From positions 10,573,001 through 10,637,000 of the forward strand of contig OY540813.1 in the NCBI GenBank assembly GCA_961205875.1: a stretch of 64,000 bases of DNA, in the 5' to 3' direction. The notes below the pieces were generated by a model, which made no database searches, was not told where the DNA came from, and was given only the letters and a program-made list of their open reading frames with translations. How positions within the stretch are numbered: position 1 is the first letter of the stretch; each line of letters starts with the position of its first letter. Shown here one piece after another: positions 13,086 to 24,746 of the stretch. The position numbers were made by a program, and so were the translations under genes. The DNA is from Sialis fuliginosa. Lineage: Eukaryota > Arthropoda > Insecta > Megaloptera > Sialidae.

Positions 13086-13801
13086 GACGCTTTTCAACCT
13101 CGAGTCCCTATGGATTTCTCTGGAGGTGAAGGTTTCATTGTAAATGATAAAGAAGAAGCTCGTGCGATTGAAGTCGGAGAAGGTAGTTCTTGGAAGAGAC
13201 GCTGGAGACCACCAATGAGGTCGAATTCTTCATCTCCAGCTGAAGACAAAGATTCAATGATCAATAGAGTCCATATCAATAAACCATGGTTTCATAGTGG
13301 TTTAACAAGGGACAAAGCTGCAAAACTCGTATCCAAATATGGAACTGTCGATGGGTAAGTCATATTTTATAATATATTACCACATAAAAAGTCAGTAAAA
13401 AAACTGAATTGCACTTACACTCATTTCATTTTTTCGTATACTGTACCAAAATATCTCCTTCTAGCTAAAAAATGTTCAATCATATCATGCATTAGCTATC
13501 ATAATTATTAAATAGAATTTTTTTTAATTGCAGAGTGTTTCTTGTGAGAGAGAGCCGTTCGCACGCCGGTGCTTTTGTGCTTACGTACATATGCCAAGGT
13601 AAAGTAATGCATACGCAGATACAGACAATCAGAGATCCTGTCCAATGCACAAATGTTTTCTCCCTCGACGGTGGAAAAACCAAATTCTATGATCTCCTAC
13701 AGCTCGTTGAATTCTATGAATTGAACGCAGGAGGCTTACCTACCAGATTAACGCATTATATTATACAAAAGAATGACTACTCGCCGCCAGTTGGCTACTG
13801 A
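13086..13801 (+). CDS. Grb7/10/14-family SH2 adaptor, last two exons (partial)
   Basis: Two coding exons, 13086-13354 and 13534-13801, encode the C-terminal 178 aa of an adaptor that in this family binds activated receptor tyrosine kinases (insulin receptor and relatives) at the membrane. The first visible exon carries a BPS-like segment with MDFSG at its start, then the WFHSGLTRDKAAKL motif that opens an SH2 domain. The second exon carries FLVRES, whose Arg binds phosphotyrosine, a His in KVMHTQI, and the TKFYDLLQLVEFYELN stretch typical of Grb7/10/14. The exons join in phase 2 inside a Gly codon (acceptor CAG 13531-13533, donor GTAAGT 13355). Upstream exons for the usual Ras-associating and PH domains are not seen, so the gene continues left of the window or across a very long intron. 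The C-terminus ends soon after the SH2 domain, as usual. AATAAA words at about 14133 and 14291 are candidate 3' processing signals. Exact paralogue within the family is not assigned. Confidence 0.85.
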
Positions 13802-15639
13802 ACCAATGTTATAAGACTTATATATCTTGTAGAAAGAAAGATTACGGATGGAATCGCATATTTTTGTATTTCGAATATTGAATAAGTTTTATATGAATTT
13901 AAATTATTATTAAAATAATGTAATGAGAATGTTATTACAGTCATACCTTGTTCAACAGAACCTCGTATTAAATGTGTTTTCAGAAAGGCGTCCTGATTGT
14001 TAAAAGATGTATTAAAGCTAGAAATATCAACACGTTTTTTGATTCTATTTTAAAACTTTTATTCAGATTGATAATTGTGCAGTTTTAAAATTGTATTAAT
14101 ATATAAATGTTTCTACCTCTATTAACGATATTAATAAAGTAGTGTTCTGGATCGCATATACTTTGTTAAACAAGGTGTGATTATATTTTTAATTGATTGT
14201 TAATATTTAGTAGATAACGTGTTACTTACTATTTTCTCAGACGTACCTATTTTAAATCTTTGATATTTTTTTTTTTTTTTTTACTTTTCCAATAAAGCAA
14301 AATATGTGGATACAAATGTGTGAATATTATATAGAATGTGTGTTTTATATAAATGTATGTAGTAAACATATTACCGTGTATTATCCAATAATATCAACAT
14401 TACAAAACTATATTTTCTGCATTTGTTAGCAGTTCTTTATTTATTTTTTTAAATCTGAGACTAGAAATAACTACGGTATTCGTGTTTAAAAAGGTACTAA
14501 GTTAGAACGTAAATCTTCAGATTACGCCTCGATAACCCCCACCACCACTGTGCGTAGAAGACATTTTTTTTAAATTTAATTGTATATTTTTCAAATCATC
14601 AATGCCGGTTTTAATATTTTTGCTTTTAACTCGGATATGGCAGGATATTTAATGTTAAATTAATTATATGTTAATAATAAAATTATAAATTTTATGGTTA
14701 TTTTTTTACGACTATGATCCATTGTGCATTTGTATGCAGAATAAGCTGGAAGCATGTTTAACATTTGGTGGAGGTGTGCAAACTAATAAAAATACAGTAT
14801 CATAACTGTATTTATTCAAATTCTTATTTTAAGTATGACAATATTTGCATGTTTTTAAACAAATCATTATATTTAACCCTTTGCATATCTTTTCTAATAT
14901 AATAGCAATATAACATGGCTTGTTACCTTTTAATGTACAAACAACTGTCCACTTCTCAAAGGGCCTTTAAATATATGATTTACGCATCAATTAATATGCA
15001 ATAATTCTAGTCTCAATAATTTTGTAAATATTTTTTTTATGTTGAAGTTAACCGTAATTTATTTTTGTGCTAAGTATATTTCATATCGCTATTCACGAGA
15101 CTAAATAAATGTATTTATAACCATTTACGCATATATACAACAATAGCCATATAATAATAATTAAAGAGTCGAGTGTATGGTACTTCCACATATTTTGTAT
15201 ATTTAATTTTGTATTATTTAACTTTAATATTTTGAAAAGAACCGATGGTTTGCACAGTTCAAACGCATTTTATCAACAAATGTGAATTCTCAATATTACT
15301 ATAAGCACACAACTACTAAATTTAGTTATTATAGTTTACTTTAAGACATCTGTAGGATTATAAAATATTAATGTAGAAAATAATATACCAAATTCAATTA
15401 ATATCATAAAGTACAGGGATAAGTTGTATAATTTATGTATTTTACCTAGGATAACAAAACTGACATGATAAAAGACTTAAAATTGAATGTATATTTAAAT
15501 ATAATAAGGGTTTTACTGTTTATTAATGATTTTGTTATCCTCTATTAACAATGTTGATTGATTGCACTTTTTTATATCAAAACAAATATTGAAACCATTT
15601 TCAATATTTTAACCACAAAGTACTCTTGAACTATAAATC

Positions 15640-15850
15640 CTAAGACAAGGAAAGATAAAGGACAAATAACACATTACCTAGCGTTATTACCATTTCATTG
15701 GCATATCATTCAGATTTTAAAATAAATAAATTAAATAATTGATTAACAAAGAAACGTCTATTTGGAACTATCATCTCTCATACATACTAAATTTAATTGT
15801 AATTTAAAGCATATTTGCATATTATAAATTTTCAACTGACGCCTCTGAGA
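15640..15850 (+). repeat. dispersed repeat, copy 2
   Basis: Diverged copy of 455-715, in the same orientation, sharing GAAACGTCTATTTGGAAC and TTTAAAGCATATTTGCATAT among other words. Class unknown. Confidence 0.6.
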
Positions 15851-16762
15851 TAATATGCATAGAAATGATGATTGTGACATTTAAGAAAAGATGGCCGCCG
15901 TAAAATTTGGTAACAGTTTTATATACGTACTAGCATTGGTTGTTATGTATCCAGAATCTTTCCTAATCTAAATATAAATCACACAAACTTCAAAATAATC
16001 TTAAAATAAAAGAAGAGATCAAGTTTTATAGTGATGGAAGAAATTGAGAGCAAAAATTTTCACAAATGAAACAGAAATTAATAAATTAGAAATATAATTA
16101 GACCAATGTTTTTGGTTTCAAATTTTTATATTATCTGGATTATATAATGAACATTTTAAGACTATTTCAAAGTTTCTGTGACTTACAATTCCAAAATACT
16201 ATTTAATAAATTTTTAAACATACATTACAACCTTCCTAAACGTATATTATTTGAGATTATGTTTAAATTTGGAACAATGATTGTAGTTGTTGAATTTTTT
16301 TAAAAGGAAATATCACATACTATTCCTTTTCATTACAGCTCATATCAAAAATATACGCTCTTCGTTGACTGGACCCATATATGTATATACGAAATATCGA
16401 AAGGGTTAATATAAACCAAAAATAGTTAAACTTAAAACAACTTTATATTTTTATAGAATAAGTTTTTATCAAGTATGTGAGGGTAGAGAGGAAATATACT
16501 TTTAGAGAGGTTGTCAGGTCCCAAATGCATACGTTTAGGGAAGTTCTGTAATATAAAGAATGGATCAAATTCAGTTTTACATTTGCAAAAATGAAAGAAA
16601 TGATCTGCTGGACAGAATAAAAAACATTAATGCATATGGTCAAATGAAAGTGTATTCAGTAAAAGTCATATGATGCTTATTGTCTAAATTAGTTAAAACG
16701 AGAAATTCGTTTTAATGTTAGATCACTAACAAAATACATTTAACATAGTTCTTATTTTAAAT

Positions 16763-16993
16763 CGCTGGCACTTAACAAAAACGGAGACCGTCACCGTATC
16801 GACCTTGAAATTCTGTTATAAGAGTGACATTTTAGCACCGTCGAAACAGCACGGCGGGCTTTTAAAAAAAATGTTTTGCTGGCGTGTCAGACTGACATTT
16901 AAAAAAAAAAGGTGTCCGTCAAGCGCTGGAAATCTGTTCATTTGGATTTTATGCAAATGATACAGTAACGTTCTCCGTTTTTATCAAGTGCAG
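16763..16993 (+). mobile_element. MITE family B copy 1
   Basis: The left end CGCTGGCACTTAACAAAAACGG and the right end CCGTTTTTATCAAGTGCAG are imperfect inverted repeats. The interior contains GACCGTCACCGTATC and TCAAGCGCTGGAAATCTG. An inverted relative is at 36880-37132. No coding capacity, and no clear target duplication. Confidence 0.5.
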
Positions 16994-19503
16994 TATTGGC
17001 GAATGAACTTCATTCGCCTTCTCGAAATAGGCACAATGTTAAAAGTGCTGTAAATGAAAGTATTTTTGTCATTTAATGTAGGTTGGAAACAAGATTTGGT
17101 GCTGTGAATGTGAATGTTTTTAGAAATAAGGGATTTTCTATACTGCAAAATAAATCTTAAATTTTATTATCAAATTTTGCAATGTAGATTATAGCAATGT
17201 TATTTTATACTGACATATTTTTTTTAGATTTGTAATCGCACTATTTGAAAAAATGTATGTGATAAATGTAGCTTTTTGTGCGAAGTTAGTTATAAAATAT
17301 GTAATGTGTTAATAAATATACATTTGAAATGATTGTATATATTGTATAGGAAAATTTATTATGTACAAATAATATTTTCTTTCTCTATTTATACCATTTC
17401 TGTTTAAAAGAGAAGAAAATATTCTGTGGTATATTTTTATTTCATTTTTATTAGAATCATTTAGTTAAAATTATAAGTACATTTTAGATGTAATTTAAAA
17501 ATATATATTTTATATCATTATTAAATATTTTAAGATTAAAAGAAATCTATTAATGTGATAGCTAAATTATTTTAGGTATAAAATATGTTATTCAAATTAA
17601 TTTATTATAAATATAATAATATATATTTAGAACAAATACTAACGTATCTAACCAGTCATATATAGTTTTAATAATCAATTTATAATTAATATTTAATTAA
17701 ATTACAAATTAAAAGAAAATGAAGTAAAAATTGCCACTATGTATAACTTTTGCTAAATACAAACGGTTGAATAATTTTAGCAAAATTCTAGTCGTGAAAT
17801 GTATTTTTATTTTCTGCATTTTGTTGATATGTCAGTAACATTAACATTGTGTCAAGTGTGTATTAGAATATAGATTGGTTGGCACCTGAAAAAAGCCTGC
17901 ATGAAATGCATTTTATTTTATTTATATAATCTGCAGTGAAATATCCTAATAGTGTGTCTAATAAAATGTATTTGATGCGAGTTGATATATGAATATGAAT
18001 AAATTATTTACACTAAAACAATACTTTAATTTTGAGAATAATCAAGGCTAATAAAGAATCATAAAAAAGTGTAACTTCTTAAAATAAAATTAGTAAAAAA
18101 AACTTAATAGTTCACTTATCGATGATTGAAATAATTTAAAAAATGTTATATTCTATTTTAGCTAATAAGTTTCATAAATCAACTCACGCATTATAGTGAA
18201 TAAAATTATTGTATGTCTTTCTGAGGATATTTCACTGTATTTGTACATAATTAGTTGTATTTGATATACTATATATTAACATTCAGTATTATACAAAACA
18301 ACTCTTAGTTGAACAGGGTCTTTTTGTAGTGTAATATTTAATCGTATTTCTTGAGTTTTAGATTATAAAAAACGTAAATCTATCAGAAACAGAATTGGCT
18401 GTGGAAATTAAAAATTATTCGCTAAGTGGAAATGAAATTAATAAAATGTTTTAGTAAATTTCATGGTAATTTAACTTTTACATTTGTAAAATGGTCAATA
18501 ATTTTTAATCAAAGTATAATAAAGCAATTATAAATGTTTTTAGACCTAAATATCCTAAAAGTGAGTGTACTTTTTTAGATAAACTATACTATATTCATAT
18601 TTTAAACAGCTTCCTATGCCATATAATAGCAATAATGACAAACATTTTATTGACTATCGATACAGTTGTTTTTACTAAAACATACAAATTCTATGTATAT
18701 TAACGTATTAATCTTATGTATTTTTCTCTGAGAGTTGATTACACTATTAATTATAAAATTTTATTTTTATGTGTATTTATAGGTTTTAATTTTTCAATGT
18801 GTAATTTTAATCTTATATTTCATTTCCACAATAAATATACTGAAGCGAATTTGAAAAAATAGGAAATTGTTTCGCTAGTGTCAGGATATCATGTTAAATA
18901 GCAATATTGTACAAATAGTTTTGTAGTAAATTTGTGTTTGTAACTATCCACCCTAAAATAAATGTGAAATACTTAAATGTGAATATGTTGTCTTATTACT
19001 CACCTTTGTTTCATCCAACAAAATTATTTAATTTCAACTCTACGGATTCTAGAAATTAGTAAATCAACAAAAAGTGGACAATCATAAAGCATGTTGGCAG
19101 TTGGGTGATTCACGCATACAGAGTATGTTAAAATACCCATATTCAACTGATTGTATATAAATTCAAAAAATGCTATTGTACGACTGGTTATTCTAAACTG
19201 AATCGTTATTGTTTGATAGGCATGACTTCATCGCTTTACAAATGTAATTAATTAAAATGATTTTTAGATATTATATTTTCTTTTTGGGGCAAGCATACAA
19301 TTACCTACAGTAGTAATATGTGAAAATTGATATTTGCAAATATAAGAAGTACAAGGGTTTCTGCAGCCAAAAGGCATCACTTTTTTGGATACTTTTATTT
19401 GCCTAGGGGCGTCATGAAAAAAATCTGAACTAACTAAATTTTCTCATTTTTTTAATTTACGATTAGGCTACTGAAACAGTACATTTTCTGAAAAATATAT
19501 TAA

Positions 19504-19569
19504 GGGGTAACAGCACTGAATTTAAAAAAAAATGTTGAGCTCTTTTAAATTTTAAAGTGGTGTTACCCC
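19504..19569. mobile_element. 66-bp TTAA-flanked hairpin
   Basis: GGGGTAACAGCACTGAATTT and its near-complement AAAGTGGTGTTACCCC form the two arms. The unit is bounded by TTAA on both sides (19500-19503 and 19570-19573), the target of piggyBac- and Kolobok-type elements. It could be a tiny internal-deletion derivative, or a simple hairpin just 3' of the minus-strand gene. Confidence 0.4.
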
Positions 19570-19809
19570 TTAAATAATCATATTTAAAAAAAAAAAACAT
19601 TAAAAAAATTGTAACATATTTATTTATGAACTTATATACATTTATAATTTACAAAATGGAATAACTAATCTATCAAAAGTACAAAGTCATAATAATAATG
19701 AGAATAATAAATATTCGAAATAACCCAGTATATTTTATAAAATGCATTGTTATTCAAGTTACTCAATAGAATGTTACTTAAGTTTGCATTGTAAGAAACA
19801 TAACTTACT

Positions 19810-22800
19810 TTAATTTCGAATTGCTGGATCTTTTTGTCTTGCTCCCATTCGATCATTGTAATCTCCATCATCTATAAAACAAAATAATTATGGTTAAAAT
19901 CACTCAAAAGAGCTGAGCAGTGAATTAATTAGTTGCACAAGTCAAAAAAAAATGAGTACGAAAAAAAAACGAAATTACACGTTTTGAGGGTCCCTGAATC
20001 ATGTACGACCATTATATCAATGACATCTGTTGTCTGTCTGTCTGCGAATACTCTACAGCCAAAACGGTGAGACTTACAAACATGCAATTTTTAACGTAAG
20101 ATTCTTGTATACTGCAGATGTGCACCTCCTATTTTTAAAAACCATCACTAATCGTTGTTGTTTTACTGATGTCAATTTTTGAATTTTTCAAATTATTTTT
20201 TAAACTACGTATTAGAAAAAAATGTTTTTGATATTAGTTATAGAGAATATTATTATCTATAATTTTTGTTGTAATAATATTTCAAAAAAGTACTGACGAT
20301 GTGTAGACAGACATGGTAACGAATGATTATTGCGTTTCATAAAAATGACAGCTGCTTATAAATGGATGGCATTGAATTTAGCGGAAAAAAATGGTGATTT
20401 TACGAAAATGTAATGAAAATAAAGTAATTTATTTCTGCCTATTGCACTATCCTGTTTATAATGCATTTTTGATCCGATCCGCTCAAGAGCGTTACAATGA
20501 AGTTTCACTGTATATTGTGTATATAGATGTTTTTTCTCAGAAAAATATAAGGAATTTAATAAAATCATTTTTAGTCACTAGAACGTAGATGGTTGGTTGG
20601 TGTCATTTCTAAGCGAGTTAAACAAGGTAATCCGCTTGCCTATTATTATCGCCTATAACAATGTAAAAAATAAAACTTACCATCTTCTTCACCTTCTGGT
20701 TCAGCTTCTTCGAGTTGTAAATCTCCACCCTTGTCTTTATCGTATTCACCTTCCTCATAATTCATTCCATTTCCAATTCGAACACCTCGTCTTCCTAAAA
20801 CTGCTTTTCCTAACGTATCAATGTGCTGTTTCTTAATAATAGAATCAGGAACGTTGTTTTGTATGTCCATCATTCCAAACGGATCTTCTTGAACATCTTG
20901 CACATTATCTTTGTTGGGTACGTCAACAACTTCCATAGCATTGTTTTGGTTTATATTAGCTTCAGCAGGATTATCCCCAACTGCACCTCCCATATCAGGT
21001 TTAGGTTTTTTAAGAGGTTTCTGTAGATTGTTCTCTTCTTCTATAATACTATTACGGTACCGATTTGGTTGAGAATCTATATTCAAATCTTCAGGTTTGT
21101 TCGTATTAATGCCATTTGTTAAAGGTGTATCACCGATATTTTCAGGAATAACTACACCTTGCGGAATTGCTTTTCTCCGTGAAGCCATCAATTTTGGAAC
21201 AGGTAAAACGTTTCGTACGTTTTCATTAATGTTTGCCATTTTTTTGGACGTATTCTTTGTCGGTATTGTTGGTAAAACTAAAGGATTTGCATCATCTACT
21301 CTTTTTGATACTTGTACACTGCTTTTTGTTGTAATTTTTGAACTAGATATTTTCATCTCTTGTTCTTTCATATTAGGTTGTGGTAGAACATGTTTATTTG
21401 TGTTCTCATCCTTTTTACCATTTTTCTCTAAAACAGTAATCAAATTATCACCAGGTACAATAATTGCAGCATTTATAGGAGTATTATCGGAATTACTTAT
21501 TCGGTAAGTATCGTTGTGTATTTTCAATTGTTTTTCAAATGACAGATGATCACCTGGTGTTGTGTCACCAGCGTTGGATAAATATACAGACAACTGATCC
21601 ATTTCACCATGTTTTGCAGTATTGCAGGATAACTGTAACAAAAAAAAGTACGTTTATTATTAACTAGTTTTTATCTATTTAGTATCAAAAGTTATGTTGC
21701 AGTTTTGTTGAAAATATAAAATGAAAAATACTTTTGTTTGTAGGTTTAATTTAAAATAACATAAATAAATTTTTTTAAATACATATTAATTGATCATCTC
21801 TTGTAACATATCACTGCCTAAGAGAGATAAAAATAGGTTCAAGTTACTTATAAATAATGAGCTTGTCACATTTTGATATATAAATGAACCTCTGACATAT
21901 GAGCTCTTCAAAAGCCAAAGTGATTAACATTTTTTTCTAACTTCAATACCAAAATACTTTTCAGGGTACTTGACTATTAGACTATAAGTGTATATGCACA
22001 AGTAAATTAGAATGAAGTAGTCAATTAATGTTCGGTGTCATAAAGAATTTCGTCGAGACCAAAAACAAAAGCTATATATCTGCAGGGCAGTGTAGGGTAT
22101 TCAATTTAATTACAGTTCACTGCAGCTTTATGTGTATTTTTGTAAGGTACTGTATAAAATTGGATTTATGAAATTTTAAATAAAACTATTAAAATTCTTA
22201 GAAAGGATTGTTCAAAAATAAACTTTTTTCATGCAAAACATTAATTTATTAAACAATATTTTACAAAAATAAAAATTACATAATGAACATGCAATGCATA
22301 AAAATGTATATAACTATCCAAAAAAGTATTGTGAGTGGAAATAAATTATTGTATAGACATTTTTAATTAATCAAATTAAATTACTTTAATTTATTGTTTA
22401 GTTTTTATCAATAAAATTTTGATTATTTATATCAGATTGGTATTTACAATAGAAATGGTATTCAGTGACATGTTTATTTTTGAAACAATTAACAATTAAT
22501 ATTTATGTAGACAGAAGTTAATTTTATCGATAAGCCTATCATAAATTGCAAGATAACAACTACCTACATAATATTGTAACTTAGGCACAACTTGTATTTC
22601 AAACTATGAGAAATAATTTTAAAAGCGATATTTTGAAAACGTGTGTGTGTGTTTTTTATTTCATCTAGATTAATGTCTAGTATTACAACCTAGCTAACTA
22701 ATATTTGTAAGCTTGCAAACACTTTCAAACGGAGTATCAAACTTATATGAGAGTTTTCTGTGAGTTTTTGACAGATAGTTGCATGTGCAGTCAGTTGGTT

Positions 22801-24195
22801 TTTACTGTTTTTACTCAAAGTTAGTAAATAAATACACTTTAGTAAATATACTTTACATACTTTCGTTTTTACGTACTATGCATGCAACTTATCTGTTAAA
22901 AACTCCAAGAGAACTGTCATATAAGTTTGATACCCCGTTTGAAAATGTTTCCAAGCTTGTAAATATTTGTTAGCTAGGCTGTAATATCAGACATATATCT
23001 TTCAAGTAATGTTTTCCAATGTTTAAATTATAATTCATTAGTCTTCTAATTTGTCAATAAATAAAATAATGTTACTTTATTATTTAAATATTAAGATCAG
23101 TTTAGTTGAGTATACCCCCCTAGTATGTATTATATAAATAATAAGTTACATAAAACATTCTACCATACGTCTTGCAACCCTTTCACATAATGCTCTGAGA
23201 AAGACTGTATTAGAGTTAAGATATAATTTATATTTTACAATAAATAAATTTAAAATCTATGGAAAACATGATAATCAAAATGATTAATGAATTATACGAC
23301 TTGCACATTTTACCTTCAGATTATCTATTTCGTTTTTCAAGTGGAAGTTTTCTTTTTCGAGTATAAGAACATGACTCTCGTTGTCGTGTACACCATTTTG
23401 TATATTTTCTATTTCTGATCTAAGTCTATCTCTTTCATTTTGAAGTGCAACATAATCGCTCTGAAGAGTGAACCAATATTATTTATCAAAAAATATGTTA
23501 GTTTAAGATTACAGAAAATGTTCAACAAACCTTTAAGCTTTGGAATTGTTTATCTTTTTCTTCAATTACATGTTTTACGTGATCTCTTAATTCCTGTATC
23601 GATTTTTCTAATTGAATCTTTTCGTTTTGATATTGATTCTGTTTTTCTTTATAATCCTCATTTTGACTCTGAAACAAAGATAATTTTAAATTATATAAAA
23701 TATAATTAAACACAAATACTTCTTATTCAATTGTAACACATAAACAAGAACACGAAATGAAATACGACGTACTTGTGATAATTTATATTGCTGTTGTAAT
23801 GATGAATATCGAATATTAGCTTCCATATTATTTTTTTCATTTTTCATTTTTTCATTTTCTAGTTTTTGTTGTAAATCAATCCTAGTCTGTTTATGTTCAG
23901 ACTTTTCTGACTGAAGAGATTTTTCTAATCGATTCTTGTATTCAATTATTACTAAAAGAACAAATATATGCATAATTAGTTCCGTAAATCTTAAATGAAA
24001 AAGTAATCAAACGTTATAAGGCTATTTACCTTGCAATTGTGCTGATAATGATTCTTGCTGGTGATGGCACACTTCATTAGTTTTTTTAATAGCATCTATT
24101 TGTGCTAATGAATTATGATACAGTGCCATAAGGGCAATCAAAGCTAAAATTATGGCAACACATATAAAAGTACGACCTCTAACGTTCCGCGTCAT
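19810..24195 (-). CDS. Golgi type II membrane coiled-coil protein (GOLIM4/GOLM-like)
   Basis: Six coding exons on the minus strand (24195-24030, 23951-23773, 23668-23531, 23460-23314, 21632-20681, 19871-19810) join in frame into 547 aa. The protein starts with a short basic cytoplasmic tail (MTRNVRGR) and one membrane anchor at about residues 9-30. A long charged coiled coil follows (about 30-210; KSLQSEKSEHKQ, LEKENFHLKNEIDNLK). Then comes a low-complexity, Asn/Pro-rich luminal region and an acidic tail containing EEGEYDKDKG and EEDDGDYNDR. This order (signal-anchor, luminal coiled coil, acidic tail) is that of the GOLIM4/GOLM1/GOLM2 family, cis/medial Golgi proteins that cycle to endosomes and help retain or sort cargo. 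The start is the first ATG giving the anchor; a three-codon upstream ORF (ATG CAA TGA) begins at 24200. An AATAAA on the minus strand near 19619 may end the transcript. The family call rests on architecture more than residue identity. The gene faces CCDC50 head to head. Confidence 0.75.
20505..20650 (+). repeat. fragment of foldback family C in the last intron of the GOLIM4-like gene
   Basis: The stretch with TAGATGTTTTTTCTCAG, AATTTAATAAAATCATTTTT and TCATTTCTAAGCGAG matches 56235-56360, the right arm of the foldback element at 55052-56359. The insertion may begin further left, near 20300; only this end is clearly shared. Confidence 0.55.
21640..23310. other. intron 4 of the GOLIM4-like gene
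   Basis: A 1.68-kb AT-rich intron between minus-strand exons ending at 23314 and starting at 21632. Apart from the inverted-repeat element at about 22673-22995 I see no structured feature. Confidence 0.6.
22673..22995. mobile_element. MITE with ~120-bp inverted arms
   Basis: Left arm words ATTACAACCTAGCTAAC, CTTTCAAACGGAGTATCA and AACTTATATGAGAGTT recur as reverse complements on the right (GTTAGCTAGGCTGTAAT, TGATACCCCGTTTGAAAA). The arms are about 120 bp around a ~90-bp centre. No coding capacity. Superfamily unknown; ends approximate. Confidence 0.55.
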
Positions 24196-24746
24196 TGCAT
24201 CTAATTATTGTTATCCTATTTTATAAATATTAAGCTTTTCATTTCTATTCAAAATTCATTTTTGTAATCTGACATATTCTGTCACTATTGTGTTCACTAT
24301 TTTGTTCTGATGTGTTCTGAAGTTGCCAGAACCACAGAACAACCAACATTAATGGATACAAACATGAAGATACTATCTGCTTCACTCTTACAAACTAGTT
24401 CCCGTATATCTTGTTTCTTTTTAAACCTAAACAGGGAAATATTATTAAACAGGTGGACACGCGTCGTTTGCGTTTGCTATTTCACTTTAATGCACATACA
24501 TGATGTTTAAACAAATAAGGAACAAGAATAAAAGTAAGTTTACTTAACTATTTTTCATCTCTGTTCATTACATTGATAGAAACATTCAAGTTCTGTGTCA
24601 ACTTATTTATGGAAATTAGTATTCTACTCATTTTGTTTCAGTGTAGAAGTGAATGTGGTTGAGGTTTTTTAAGATTTTAAAATACTAATGTATTTATTAA
24701 TTTCTAAATGAAAATATAATATTATAAAAGTTAGAATTATGAAGAA
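24196..24746. promoter_or_regulatory. shared divergent promoter region
   Basis: This 551-bp gap separates the start codons of the GOLIM4-like gene (minus) and CCDC50 (plus). Both transcripts must start within it, unless noncoding first exons lie elsewhere, so it probably works as a bidirectional promoter. I see no convincing TATA box. The region around 24300-24420 is less AT-rich than the flanks. Confidence 0.5.

Larger units (their letters stand above)
13802..19618. other. 3' UTR of the SH2 adaptor and intergenic DNA
   Basis: Very AT-rich, with no supportable exon. The beginning is 3' untranslated sequence of the SH2 adaptor. The rest holds the dispersed repeat at 15640-15850, a MITE at 16763-16993 and a 66-bp TTAA-flanked hairpin near 19504. 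I see nothing else that I can name. Confidence 0.55.

Noticed and set aside
21097-21507. 136-codon plus-strand frame
   Set aside because: Antisense shadow of the large exon of the GOLIM4-like gene.
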